From an uncultured Bacteroidota bacterium (GTDB lineage: Bacteria > Bacteroidota > Bacteroidia > Chitinophagales > Saprospiraceae), in assembly GCA_937872515.1 (NCBI GenBank), contig CALMSX010000054.1, positions 1 to 39,491 of the forward strand: a stretch of 39,491 bases of DNA, in the 5' to 3' direction. Made by a program: the position numbers and the translations under genes. Position 1 is the stretch's first letter, and every line of letters begins with the position of its first letter. Positions 24,254-31,952 of this stretch are shown in pieces. A model generated the notes under the pieces. It was not told the DNA's origin, searched no databases, and was given only the letters and a program-made list of their open reading frames with translations.

Positions 24254-25921
24254 ATGAATATGAAGTTATTTAATAAGCCTGCAAAGCTGATTCTTTTGGT
24301 CGTTAGTCTGGTGGTTGGCGTTTCTGCCGTAACCTGGAAAGATGGCGACCGGATGTTTGAAATTTCAAAAAACATCGAAATTTTTGTCAATGTTTTTAAA
24401 GAATTGAACAAAAACTATGTAGATGAGATTGACCCGGCTGAACTGATGCGTATCGGAATCGATGCCATGGTATCATCACTGGATCCTTTTACCAATTACA
24501 TTTCAGAGTCGCAGGTAGAGAGGTACCGCATTTCAGATGACGAGCGTTTTCAGGGCATTGGCGCCAGTGTAGTGGTATTGGATGAAAAGGCCATGGTTAC
24601 CGATCTGATGGAAGGGGGAGCTGCGGTTGCTGCCGGACTCAATGCGGGTGACGAGATGCTGAGCATCAATGGAGAGTCATTAAAAGGCAAGCCCGCTGAA
24701 GAGATCCAGGTGATGCTACGAGGTACAGCTGGATCGGTAGTCAAGCTGGAGGTAAAAAGAAACGGAAGTGGAAAAACAGAAATTTTGTCGGTAGAAAGGG
24801 GTGAGATCAATATACCCAATGTGCCTTATGCAGGCATGGTAGCCGATGGCATAGCCTACATCCACCTGACCGTATTTACAGATAATGCCGGGGCCAATAT
24901 CCAAAAAGAATTAAAGCGACTCAAAAGAGAAGCATCAGACAGTACTGCCATCAAGGGTCTGGTTTTGGACCTTAGGTACAATGGCGGGGGGTTGTTGCGC
25001 GAGGCTGTCAATATCTGCAATTTGTTTATACCAAAAGGCGCGGAAGTTGTGTTTACCCGGGGCAAATCAAAGGCACAGGAACAAAGTTTTAAGACCCTGG
25101 CCATTCCCTATGATCTCGACATCCCCATCACCGTGCTGATCAATAAAAAATCTGCCTCGGCCAGTGAAATTGTATCTGGTGTCATTCAGGATAAGGACAG
25201 AGGGGTGATCATTGGCCAGCGCTCATATGGCAAGGGCCTGGTGCAAAACACCTTTGAATTGGGCTACAACAACAGGGTTAAGGTAACCACCTCTAAATAC
25301 TATATTCCTTCCGGCAGGTGTATCCAGGGCGTAGAATATAAAAATGGCGAGCCGGTTGATATAGCCGACAACAAAAGATCCAAATTTAAGACCAGCAACG
25401 GACGTACCGTTTTGGATGGAGGAGGTATTACTCCGGATGTAAAACTGCCTGCCCACGAACCGGCTTCGGTAACCCAGGCTTTATTGGATCAGCACCTTAT
25501 TTTTGCCTATGCCAATGATTATGTTTTAAAGCACGACTCCATTAAAAGCATAGACAATTATACCTTTACTGCCTTTGATGAATTTTTGGCTTTTATCCGT
25601 AAAAAGAATTTTAGCTACGAAACAGACGCAGAAAAAGAAGTAAAAGTACTGGCCAAAAAATGTGGTGACAATGCAGCACTGCAAAGCATCATAGGATCAG
25701 AAGTAAAAATGATGAAGGATAAGCTGGAAGCTGAAAAATCAAAAGATCTTGCCAAACACAAGGATGAAATCATCATTGAAATTGAGAAAGAAATTATTTC
25801 CAGGTATTTTTATCAAAAAGGTCGTACCAAGATCGGGCTCAAAAGAGACAAGGAGGTGGATGAAGCCGTAGCGCTGCTCAATGATAAACCTCGTTACAAT
25901 AACCTACTGGGTAAAAAATAA
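24254..25921 (+). CDS. C-terminal processing protease (S41A family)
   Basis: A 555-residue Ser/Lys protease with an N-terminal membrane or signal segment (LILLVVSLVVGVSAV). The order is: helical N-terminal region (LNKNYVDEIDPAELMRIGIDAM), PDZ domain (~95-180, GAAVAAGLNAGDEMLSINGESL), then the S41 core with LVLDLRYNGGGLL and KSASASEI. Ser302 and Lys327 are 25 residues apart, the spacing of the catalytic dyad in E. coli Prc. A ~140-residue helical tail follows. Such enzymes trim or degrade periplasmic proteins from the C-terminus. ATG 24260 is an alternative start. The stop overlaps the lpxK start by one base (TAATG), so the pair is coupled. Confidence 0.95.
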   Translation: MNMKLFNKPAKLILLVVSLVVGVSAVTWKDGDRMFEISKNIEIFVNVFKELNKNYVDEIDPAELMRIGIDAMVSSLDPFTNYISESQVERYRISDDERFQGIGASVVVLDEKAMVTDLMEGGAAVAAGLNAGDEMLSINGESLKGKPAEEIQVMLRGTAGSVVKLEVKRNGSGKTEILSVERGEINIPNVPYAGMVADGIAYIHLTVFTDNAGANIQKELKRLKREASDSTAIKGLVLDLRYNGGGLLREAVNICNLFIPKGAEVVFTRGKSKAQEQSFKTLAIPYDLDIPITVLINKKSASASEIVSGVIQDKDRGVIIGQRSYGKGLVQNTFELGYNNRVKVTTSKYYIPSGRCIQGVEYKNGEPVDIADNKRSKFKTSNGRTVLDGGGITPDVKLPAHEPASVTQALLDQHLIFAYANDYVLKHDSIKSIDNYTFTAFDEFLAFIRKKNFSYETDAEKEVKVLAKKCGDNAALQSIIGSEVKMMKDKLEAEKSKDLAKHKDEIIIEIEKEIISRYFYQKGRTKIGLKRDKEVDEAVALLNDKPRYNNLLGKK

Positions 25922-26985
25922 TGCGCACCCGCCTGCTGGCCATTTTGCTGTCGCCCCTAAGCCTGTTGTATGGCATTGGTGTTTCTTTGAGGAATATGCT
26001 CTACGATGCAGAGGTGATCAAGGCCTCCAAATTCAGCCTTCCCCTCATCGGAGTGGGCAACCTGTCGATTGGGGGTGCGGGAAAGACACCCCACATCGAG
26101 TACCTCATCCGATTGTTGAGTCCCTATATTGAGGTAGCAACGCTGAGTCGGGGATACAACCGTTCCACCACGGGATTCCGATTTGTTACCCCGGGCGACT
26201 CTGCACTGGTTTCGGGCGATGAACCTCTGATGTACGCCAGAAAGTTTCAAGGCCTTACCGTGGCAGTCTGTGAAAACAGGGCCCTTGCCATTCCCCAAAT
26301 GGTACAGAGATATCCCGGCATCCAAACCATTCTTTTGGATGATGCATTTCAACACCGATCTGTGCAGCCTTACATTCAAATTTTACTGAGTCCATATGAC
26401 CGGCCGTTTACCCGCGATTATTTGCTACCCGGCGGAAGGTTGAGGGAGTGGCGTTCGGCCTATAAGAGGGCCGATGTGATCATTGTATCCAAGTGTCCGG
26501 CCAATATAACCGAGGCAGAAAAACAAGCTATGATCAAAGAGTTGGATCCAAAGGCCCATCAGCGGGTATTTTTTACCCAATACCGGTATGGCAGGATCTA
26601 CCAGTTTTACGATGCAAGGTATGCGATGGAAATCAGCAAAGACCACGATATTTTGCTCATCTCAGCCATTGCCAATACGGCTTATCTGAATGACTATCTT
26701 AACAAGACCGCAAAAAGTCATGACAGCATTGAATTTGAAGATCACCACTATTTTACCGAACGCGATGTCAATGAAATCATAGCTGCCTTTTTTAAAAGAA
26801 ACAGTACTCAGCGGTATGTATTGACCACAGAAAAAGATGCCGTGAGATTGCTTCCTTTCCGACAAAAATTATTTGATGCCAAGGTGCCGGTTTTTGTCTT
26901 GCCGGTAGAAGTTGAATTTTTGTTTGGTGAGGGTCCGATTTATGATGACTACATCAAAAACAAATTATTGGATTTTAAATCCTGA
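25921..26985 (+). CDS. lpxK: Tetraacyldisaccharide 4'-kinase
   Basis: A 354-residue kinase that phosphorylates the 4' position of the lipid A disaccharide at the inner membrane. An N-terminal hydrophobic helix (LLAILLSPLSLLYGIG) is followed by the P-loop GVGNLSIGGAGKTP (residues 44-57), SRGYNR, SGDEPLMYA and the ILLDDAFQHRS motif, all typical of LpxK. VLTTEKDAVRL near the C-terminus is also a family hallmark. The start overlaps the stop of the C-terminal processing protease by one base. The gene shows the organism makes lipid A. Confidence 0.96.
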   Translation: MRTRLLAILLSPLSLLYGIGVSLRNMLYDAEVIKASKFSLPLIGVGNLSIGGAGKTPHIEYLIRLLSPYIEVATLSRGYNRSTTGFRFVTPGDSALVSGDEPLMYARKFQGLTVAVCENRALAIPQMVQRYPGIQTILLDDAFQHRSVQPYIQILLSPYDRPFTRDYLLPGGRLREWRSAYKRADVIIVSKCPANITEAEKQAMIKELDPKAHQRVFFTQYRYGRIYQFYDARYAMEISKDHDILLISAIANTAYLNDYLNKTAKSHDSIEFEDHHYFTERDVNEIIAAFFKRNSTQRYVLTTEKDAVRLLPFRQKLFDAKVPVFVLPVEVEFLFGEGPIYDDYIKNKLLDFKS

Positions 26986-26991
26986 TGCAAG

Positions 26992-27021
26992 TTCGACGAG
27001 CCACAGACTCTACTAGTCGAA
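26992..27021 (+). repeat. Short inverted repeat after lpxK
   Basis: TTCGAC (26992-26997) and GTCGAA (27016-27021) form a 6-bp stem with an 18-base loop. The base run after it is A-rich, not T-rich, so it is a weak terminator candidate at best. Confidence 0.3.
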
Positions 27022-27060
27022 ATAAAAAAGGGGTAAGTCAGGATATCGAATTAAGAATGC

Positions 27061-27068
27061 TATTTTTG
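27061..27068 (+). promoter_or_regulatory. -7 promoter element for the methyltransferase gene (TATTTTTG)
   Basis: An exact TAnnTTTG match 16 bases before the ATG at 27085, giving a very short leader. No -33 TTG at 17-23 bases was found. Confidence 0.5.
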
Positions 27069-27084
27069 TTTTTCAAACAAAGCG

Positions 27085-27753
27085 ATGTCAAAACCAAGTC
27101 ATTTCTATCGGGTAGTTTTTATTTTGTTTGGTCTGCTCTTGATCCTACAATCCTGTTCAGATAGTGCATCTTCGTTTAAGCCAACATTGGAAAGTCGAAA
27201 CCAGGATGAAAAGATTACCAACATAGGCAGGTCTTCCTGGCAGAAGCCCAGTCTGGTGATTGAAAAACTGGGAGATATCAGCAACAAGACCATTGCAGAC
27301 ATTGGCGCTGGTACCGGTTATTTTACCTTCCGCATGGCGTTTAAGGCAAAAAAAATAATAGCCACCGACATCGATACCAACATGGTAGCCATCATCAATG
27401 AATTTGCCGTCAACCTACCTCTTGAAATACAAAGCAAGATTGAAACCCGATTGGTGAAGCCCAACGACCCCATGATTAAGCCGGGAGAGTGTGATGCCAT
27501 CGTCATCATTAATACCATAGCCTATATCAGAGATGAAAAAAAATATCTAAAGAAGTTGCACCGGGTGATGAAGCCGGGCGATACCCTGATGATAGTAGAT
27601 TTCAAATCCACCAGCATTACCGGCATTGTGAGTCATACCCAAACCATTGATTACAACCAGGTAATGAAAGACCTCAAGGAGGCCGGTTTTTCTACTTCCA
27701 CAGTAGATTTAAAAACGCTTGAATATCAATATATTATATTAGCCACTGCCTAA
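27085..27753 (+). CDS. Predicted lipoprotein with class I SAM-dependent methyltransferase domain
   Basis: A 222-residue protein that starts with a lipoprotein signal peptide: hydrophobic stretch VVFILFGLLLILQSC with Cys24 in a lipobox (LQSC) and Ser-Asp after it. From residue ~50 the rest is a Rossmann-type methyltransferase: motif I IADIGAGTGYF (Asp72-Gly78), an acidic residue at the end of the second strand (ATDIDTNM), DAIVIINTIAYI as motif IV, and HRVMKPGDTLMIVDF as the motif before the last strands. The methyltransferase fold is clear. What is odd is the export signal, since SAM is a cytoplasmic cofactor; the leader could instead be an inner-membrane anchor. Substrate unknown. Confidence 0.88.
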   Translation: MSKPSHFYRVVFILFGLLLILQSCSDSASSFKPTLESRNQDEKITNIGRSSWQKPSLVIEKLGDISNKTIADIGAGTGYFTFRMAFKAKKIIATDIDTNMVAIINEFAVNLPLEIQSKIETRLVKPNDPMIKPGECDAIVIINTIAYIRDEKKYLKKLHRVMKPGDTLMIVDFKSTSITGIVSHTQTIDYNQVMKDLKEAGFSTSTVDLKTLEYQYIILATA

Positions 27754-27757
27754 CAAG

Positions 27758-27771
27758 GTAACCCAGGTTAC
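27758..27771. repeat. Short palindrome GTAACC-CA-GGTTAC
   Basis: A perfect 6+2+6 dyad in the 61-base gap between the methyltransferase and DUF983 genes. Too tight for an RNA hairpin of full length and without a T-run, so a protein-binding site is possible. Confidence 0.3.
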
Positions 27772-27814
27772 GTACAATTACGCAAATTATCATCATATTT
27801 GCAAAAATCGAGGT

Positions 27815-28192
27815 ATGAACATTGTTTCCAGCATCTTTCAGTATAAGTGTCCCCGTTGCAGAGAGGGAAAGCTGTATAAAGAGCCCTTTCAGTTTTCCAA
27901 GCCGCTGGATATGGTAGACCGCTGTGAAGTGTGTGGACAGAAGACCGAACCCGAACCGGGTTTTTATTACGGAGCTATGTTCCTTTCCTATATTGCCACC
28001 GGATTTTTATATCTTTTTATCATTGGTTTTTGTTTGATTGTACTAAAATGGACCGTCAACCAATCGTTTTTATTGCTTTTGGCTTTTGTAGCCCTCACCT
28101 ATTTTAAGACCGCAAGACTTTCGCGTTCAGTATGGATTCATTTGGTGGTAAAATTTGAGAAGGACGCCAAAAATCATCCTTTACACAAGTAG
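27815..28192 (+). CDS. DUF983 family membrane protein
   Basis: A 125-residue protein with an N-terminal zinc-ribbon-like part, CPRC (residues 12-15) and CEVCGQ (38-43), followed by two membrane helices (MFLSYIATGFLYLFIIGFCLI and QSFLLLLAFVALTYF region, given in outline) and a short basic tail. EPGFYYGAMF between ribbon and membrane is the typical DUF983 signature. The family is common in Bacteroidota and Alphaproteobacteria and has no established function; a link to cytochrome or haem biology has been suggested from neighbourhood in other genomes but is not supported here. Its 3' end overlaps the convergent DCC gene by 12 bases. Confidence 0.9.
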   Translation: MNIVSSIFQYKCPRCREGKLYKEPFQFSKPLDMVDRCEVCGQKTEPEPGFYYGAMFLSYIATGFLYLFIIGFCLIVLKWTVNQSFLLLLAFVALTYFKTARLSRSVWIHLVVKFEKDAKNHPLHK

Positions 28193-28597
28193 TCTTTTTT
28201 TCCATTCAGCAGGAATTATTTCACACAAGGCTTGATGCTGCGGCCATTGGTGTCGGATCCGCGCTATGCCATCGTAAATCCAATCAAAAGGACCGGAGGG
28301 TAGGTGTTGGAATACCGCCAGTAGGGAGAAGGGAAAAATGAGCCTGGAAGCCAGCATAAAGACGGCCCTACTTTTGGTAAAGACCTTGCCGTGGTGAAGG
28401 TAGATGATAGAATCCGGCAAGGGGTCAGGCAGCTGATCGTTTAACAAATCCCTGAAAGACGGCGATTGAAGTTCAGCAAAAAAGAGGGGTGTTTGGGATT
28501 GGGCTTCTTTTTTTTCCCATCTCAACACAAATTTTACGGCACCCTGGCACAAGCCACAGGGACCATCGTAAAAGAGGATGTTTTGATCATTTTCCAC
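28181..28597 (-). CDS. DCC (DUF393) family thiol-disulfide oxidoreductase-like protein
   Basis: A 138-residue protein with the family signature FYDGPCGLCQ near the N-terminus (the DGxCxLC motif that gives the DCC family its name), then SIIYLHHGKVFTKSRAV and the helical LPSGPFDWIYDGIARIRH, all typical of the YuxK/DUF393 group. The two Cys (CGLC) could act in thiol exchange, though activity is only predicted for the family. The start is GTG at 28595-28597. Overlaps the DUF983 gene tail-to-tail by 12 bases. Confidence 0.9.
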   Translation of the reverse strand: MENDQNILFYDGPCGLCQGAVKFVLRWEKKEAQSQTPLFFAELQSPSFRDLLNDQLPDPLPDSIIYLHHGKVFTKSRAVFMLASRLIFPFSLLAVFQHLPSGPFDWIYDGIARIRHQWPQHQALCEIIPAEWKKRLLV

Positions 28598-28786
28598 AAA
28601 AATCTAAACACTCACTTTTGGATTTAGATGCATCAGACAGGGAAAACCTGCCAAAAATGGAGAATTTACTGCCATGTGACTCATTATTAGCGGTTGATAA
28701 TCAATTGATTTATATAAAACCCTGACAATTCCAAGCGCTTACACATTATTAAAAAATAAATTTACAAAAGTCGGTCGTTGTTAAGA

Positions 28787-28797
28787 TTTAGTCTAAA
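28787..28797. promoter_or_regulatory. Candidate operator palindrome upstream of iscS
   Basis: TTTAG-T-CTAAA is a perfect 11-base dyad. Its centre is 26 bases upstream of the start of the iscS -7 element, overlapping the expected -33 region, a usual place for a repressor. The binding protein is not known; an Rrf2/IscR- or Fur/DtxR-type iron or Fe-S regulator is a guess from the function of the operon. Confidence 0.45.
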
Positions 28798-28817
28798 CAA
28801 ATAGGCGTAAGTAGCGT

Positions 28818-28825
28818 TATATTTG
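28818..28825 (+). promoter_or_regulatory. -7 promoter element of the isc operon (TATATTTG)
   Basis: Exact TAnnTTTG match 16 bases before the iscS start codon at 28842, in a 244-base gap that otherwise holds only the dyad at 28787-28797. Confidence 0.65.
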
Positions 28826-28841
28826 CAGAAAAATTCCCTTA

Positions 28842-30062
28842 ATGGAAACCAAAAGGCTGATATATTTGGACAACAATGCTACTACCCCTGTAGATCCGAG
28901 GGTTGTAGACACCATGTTGCCCTACTTTTACGATAAACCCGGAAATGCTGCGAGCAGGAGCCATCCCTTTGGATGGATTGCCGAAGAGGCAGTAGATTAT
29001 GCCAGAGAGCAAGTGGCCAATCTGATTAGTGCAGACCCTAAAGAAATTATTTTTACATCGGGTGCTACAGAGTCAGACAATCTGGGTTTAAAAGGAGTAT
29101 TTGAGATGTATGCTTCAAAAGGCAACCACATCATTACCACCAGGACCGAGCACAAAGCGGTATTGGATACCTGTCAGAAACTGGAAAAATCAGGCGGCCA
29201 GGTTACCTACTTAGAAGTGGGTCCAGACGGCTTGATCAGTCTTGAAGACCTCAAAGCTGCGATCACCGATAAAACCATTTTGGTGTGCATCATGTGGGCC
29301 AATAATGAGACTGGCGTGATACAACCCATGAAAGAAATTGGAGATATCTGTGCTGCCAAAGGTGTATTGTTTATGAGTGATGCCACCCAGGCGGTTGGCA
29401 AGATTCCGGTCAATCCAAGAGAGACCGGGGTACACATCATGGCCTTTACCTCCCACAAAATGTATGGCCCTAAAGGAGTTGGGGCCTTGTATGTAAGCAG
29501 GAAAAATCCAAGGGTAAAAGTTACGGCTCAGATGGATGGCGGTGGTCACGAAAGGGGCATGAGATCCGGCACCTTAAATGTACCGGGTATTGTAGGTTTT
29601 GGCAAGGCGGCAGAAATAGCCAAGGCAGAAATGGCAGCAGATGCAGCCAGACTTTCCAAACTGAGAGATAAACTTGAAGCAGGTCTTTGCCAGCTGGAAG
29701 AGACCTATGTCAACGGCAACAAGGACCACAGAATGCCCCATGTGACCAATATTTCGTTTAAACACGTTGAAGGTGAGGGGCTGATGATGACCTTCAACAA
29801 AAACATCGCTGTTTCTTCGGGATCCGCTTGTACTTCGGCATCCCTTGAACCATCTTACGTTTTGGTATCGATGGGTCTGGGCGACGATTTGGCGCACTCA
29901 TCCATACGATTTTCACTGGGCAGGTTTACTACCGAAGAAGATGTAGATTTTGCCGTGGAAGCGGTATCAAAGGGAGTGAATCACATGCGTGACCTCAGTC
30001 CAATTTGGGAGATGTACAAAGAGGGAATAGATTTGAATTCAGTAGTGTGGTCAGCTCACTAA
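28842..30062 (+). CDS. iscS: Cysteine desulfurase
   Basis: A 406-residue PLP enzyme that takes sulfur from cysteine and passes it to the Fe-S scaffold. It begins [15 protein letters not shown], has TSGATESDN, a His-containing [27 protein letters not shown], the PLP lysine Lys206 in [10 protein letters not shown], and the mobile catalytic Cys330 in [34 protein letters not shown] closes the family pattern. These are the group I (IscS/NifS) features rather than SufS. It is first in an operon with iscU and iscA, with a clear -7 element and a palindrome upstream. Confidence 0.96.
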   Translation: METKRLIYLDNNATTPVDPRVVDTMLPYFYDKPGNAASRSHPFGWIAEEAVDYAREQVANLISADPKEIIFTSGATESDNLGLKGVFEMYASKGNHIITTRTEHKAVLDTCQKLEKSGGQVTYLEVGPDGLISLEDLKAAITDKTILVCIMWANNETGVIQPMKEIGDICAAKGVLFMSDATQAVGKIPVNPRETGVHIMAFTSHKMYGPKGVGALYVSRKNPRVKVTAQMDGGGHERGMRSGTLNVPGIVGFGKAAEIAKAEMAADAARLSKLRDKLEAGLCQLEETYVNGNKDHRMPHVTNISFKHVEGEGLMMTFNKNIAVSSGSACTSASLEPSYVLVSMGLGDDLAHSSIRFSLGRFTTEEDVDFAVEAVSKGVNHMRDLSPIWEMYKEGIDLNSVVWSAH

Positions 30063-30110
30063 CAGAACAATAATAATTGAACACAGTTAACCAATCATAA
30101 AACAGGAAAA

Positions 30111-30530
30111 ATGGCATATTCAGAGAAAGTTTTGGACCATTTTCAGAATCCCAAAAATGTGGGAACGCTGGACAAGAGCAAAAAAAATGTTGGCACCGGT
30201 CTCGTAGGAGCACCTGAGTGTGGCGACGTAATGAGGTTGCAAATCGAGGTTGATGAAGCTTCCGGTATTATTACCGATGCCAAGTTTAAGACCTTTGGTT
30301 GTGGTTCTGCCATTGCATCTTCTTCATTGGCCACTGAGTGGTTGAAAGGAAAATCAATTGACGAGGCCCTGACCATAGACAACATGGACATAGTGGAAGA
30401 GCTGGCTTTGCCGCCGGTAAAAATACACTGTTCCGTATTGGCAGAAGATGCCATTAAATCAGCCATTTTAGACTATCGTAAAAAGAATGGTATTGAGGCT
30501 GAGGCAGAAACAGTAAATAATCACGCATAA
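30111..30530 (+). CDS. iscU: Fe-S cluster assembly scaffold protein
   Basis: A 139-residue scaffold on which [2Fe-2S] clusters are built. The three ligand cysteines are present: Cys37 in APECGDVM with the conserved Asp after it, Cys64 in TFGCGSAIASSS, and Cys107 in LPPVKIHCSVLAEDAI, the LPPVK segment being the HscA-recognition motif of IscU. Although LPPVK is kept, no hscA or hscB is found in this window. It starts 48 bases after iscS and precedes iscA by 9 bases. Confidence 0.96.
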   Translation: MAYSEKVLDHFQNPKNVGTLDKSKKNVGTGLVGAPECGDVMRLQIEVDEASGIITDAKFKTFGCGSAIASSSLATEWLKGKSIDEALTIDNMDIVEELALPPVKIHCSVLAEDAIKSAILDYRKKNGIEAEAETVNNHA

Positions 30531-30539
30531 CAAATCACC

Positions 30540-30866
30540 ATGTTGTTTGTAGCCGATAGTGCCAAAGAAAAAATAACCGAACTGGTCCAAAATGGTGGAT
30601 TGGATAAGGATTACTTTGTGCGCGTTTCTGTGACCAGTGGAGGCTGCAGCGGTCTCACGTACAACCTTGATTTTGACAACGAGTCAAAACCCAACGACCA
30701 GATCTTCGAAGACAATGGAGTGAAGGTAGTAACGGATTTGAGGAGCTTCCTTTATCTGTGCAATACTACCCTCGAGTTTTCAGGAGGCCTCAACGGCAAA
30801 GGATTTTACTTCAACAACCCCAATGCCAGCAGGACCTGTGGTTGTGGAGAGAGTTTTGCCGTTTAA
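30540..30866 (+). CDS. iscA: IscA/HesB-type Fe-S assembly accessory protein
   Basis: A 108-residue A-type carrier with the three conserved cysteines: Cys36 in TSGGCSGLTY and Cys100/Cys102 in SRTCGCGESF at the C-terminus. DFDNESKPNDQIFEDNGVKV and FSGGLNGKGFYFNNPNA also follow the family. Such proteins bind iron or carry clusters to targets. Last gene of the three-gene isc operon; a strong terminator begins 44 bases downstream. Whether it is orthologous to IscA or to ErpA cannot be settled from the sequence alone. Confidence 0.94.
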   Translation: MLFVADSAKEKITELVQNGGLDKDYFVRVSVTSGGCSGLTYNLDFDNESKPNDQIFEDNGVKVVTDLRSFLYLCNTTLEFSGGLNGKGFYFNNPNASRTCGCGESFAV

Positions 30867-30910
30867 AACATTTGGATAATACATATCATTTTAGAAATTT
30901 TGACAAAAGG

Positions 30911-30940
30911 AAAAGGCCTGGTTTTACCGGGCCTTTTCTC
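30911..30940 (+). terminator. Intrinsic terminator of the isc operon
   Basis: AAAAGGCC-T-GGT pairs with ACC-G-GGCCTTTT (12 bp including one T-G pair) around TTT, followed by CTC after the TTTT arm. Confidence 0.9.
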
Positions 30941-31082
30941 ATTATAAACAGTTGGGCTCATTTGGGCCGCAAAAGTTATTATTTCTTCAATTTATCGACC
31001 AACGGAATAAAATAAACGTCAAGGCTAAGATTGTGAGGAAACTATTTTGCTATGAAGAATGGTTTTATCTAAAAAACTAAAC

Positions 31083-31436
31083 ATGAAAAACCTCTTAACA
31101 CTGTTTTTATTCGCGTCGCTTGTAGCATGTAGTGGATCCATCCAAAAGCAGGCATTCATCTTCGAATATACCGACTTCATTGAAGAGGTAAGCAAGGACG
31201 GGGTCAACTACGATGAAAAAAAATGGAATGAAACGGAGCAGAAATTCAACAACTTCAAGGATGTCGAATACCCCAAGTATAAAGATAAAATGACAGCCGA
31301 AGAAACCCAGAAATACAACGAGCTTACGGGCAGGTACTATGGAGCAGTAGCCCGCCACCAGGCATCAAAACTCAAAAAAGAATTTCAGGGGCTGTTGGAT
31401 CAGACCCAGGGTGTATTGGATGAATTGAAGAAATAA
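31083..31436 (+). CDS. Small lipoprotein, possibly DUF6565-like
   Basis: A 117-residue lipoprotein. ATG 31083 gives MKNLLTLFLFASLVAC with Cys16 in the lipobox (LVAC) and Ser-Gly next. The mature part is almost all charged helix: FIFEYTDFIEEVSKDGVNYDEKKWNETEQKFNNF in outline, then KDKMTAEETQKYNELTGRYYGAVARHQ and a final Gln/Glu/Leu helix. This resembles small helical Bacteroidota lipoproteins grouped as DUF6565, an assignment from memory that should be checked. A longer in-frame reading from ATG 31059 adds eight residues before the signal peptide and is unlikely. Its 3' end is 3 bases from the convergent bacilliredoxin gene. Confidence 0.82.
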   Translation: MKNLLTLFLFASLVACSGSIQKQAFIFEYTDFIEEVSKDGVNYDEKKWNETEQKFNNFKDVEYPKYKDKMTAEETQKYNELTGRYYGAVARHQASKLKKEFQGLLDQTQGVLDELKK

Positions 31437-31439
31437 GGC

Positions 31440-31853
31440 TTAGCAGTAAGTATCCAGGGCGTCGATCAGGTTGTCGGCTACCAACTGGGCTGAATTGCTT
31501 TCGATGTGTCTTCTCTCAATCATGTGCACCAGCTTGCCATCTTTAAAAAGGGCAATGCAGGGTGAAGAAGGGGGGTAAGGCAGCAGGTATTCTCTTGCTT
31601 TTGCCACTGCTTCGGTATCCACGCCAGCAAAAACGGTGACCATTTTATTGGGTTTTTTGCCGTGGGTAACCGCAAATTTGGCAGCCGGGCGGGCATTTCC
31701 TGCAGCACAACCGCATACTGAGTTGACCACCATAAGTACTGTGCCTTCGGTATTGTCTAACACAGCTGAAACATCAGAAGGAGTGGTAAGTCCTTCAAAG
31801 CCGAAGTCGGTAAGGTCTTTTGCAATGGGGGTAGTCAGTTCTACTGGATACAT
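31440..31853 (-). CDS. BrxA/BrxB-family bacilliredoxin
   Basis: A 137-residue protein of the YphP/YqiW family. The CGC redox motif (Cys47, Cys49) lies in VVNSVCGCAAGNARP, exactly the family pattern, followed by VFAGVDTEAVAKAREYL, PYPPSSPCIALFKDGKLVHMIERRHIE in outline, and a final Cys. Known members remove bacillithiol from mixed disulfides on proteins. The presence of this gene hints that the organism makes bacillithiol, which is known in some Bacteroidota, but no biosynthetic gene is in the window. The start codon is shared in space with a possible plus-strand promoter for the next gene. Confidence 0.94.
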   Translation of the reverse strand: MYPVELTTPIAKDLTDFGFEGLTTPSDVSAVLDNTEGTVLMVVNSVCGCAAGNARPAAKFAVTHGKKPNKMVTVFAGVDTEAVAKAREYLLPYPPSSPCIALFKDGKLVHMIERRHIESNSAQLVADNLIDALDTYC

Positions 31854-31855
31854 TT

Positions 31856-31863
31856 TACTTTTG
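31856..31863 (+). promoter_or_regulatory. Possible -7 element for the PaiB-like gene (TACTTTTG)
   Basis: Exact TAnnTTTG match 90 bases before the ATG at 31953, just outside the start of the divergent bacilliredoxin gene. No -33 element seen. Confidence 0.35.
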
Positions 31864-31952
31864 ATTTAGTGATTAACACAGCAATTATAAACATCTTTAC
31901 ACCCTAAAAAGATTTCCATAAGATCGATTTTTTTTCAATTAAATGTGAAAAG

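Noticed and set aside
26991..27010. GTTCGAC resembling a tRNA T-loop after lpxK
   Set aside because: No acceptor, D or anticodon arms can be drawn around it within the 99-base gap.
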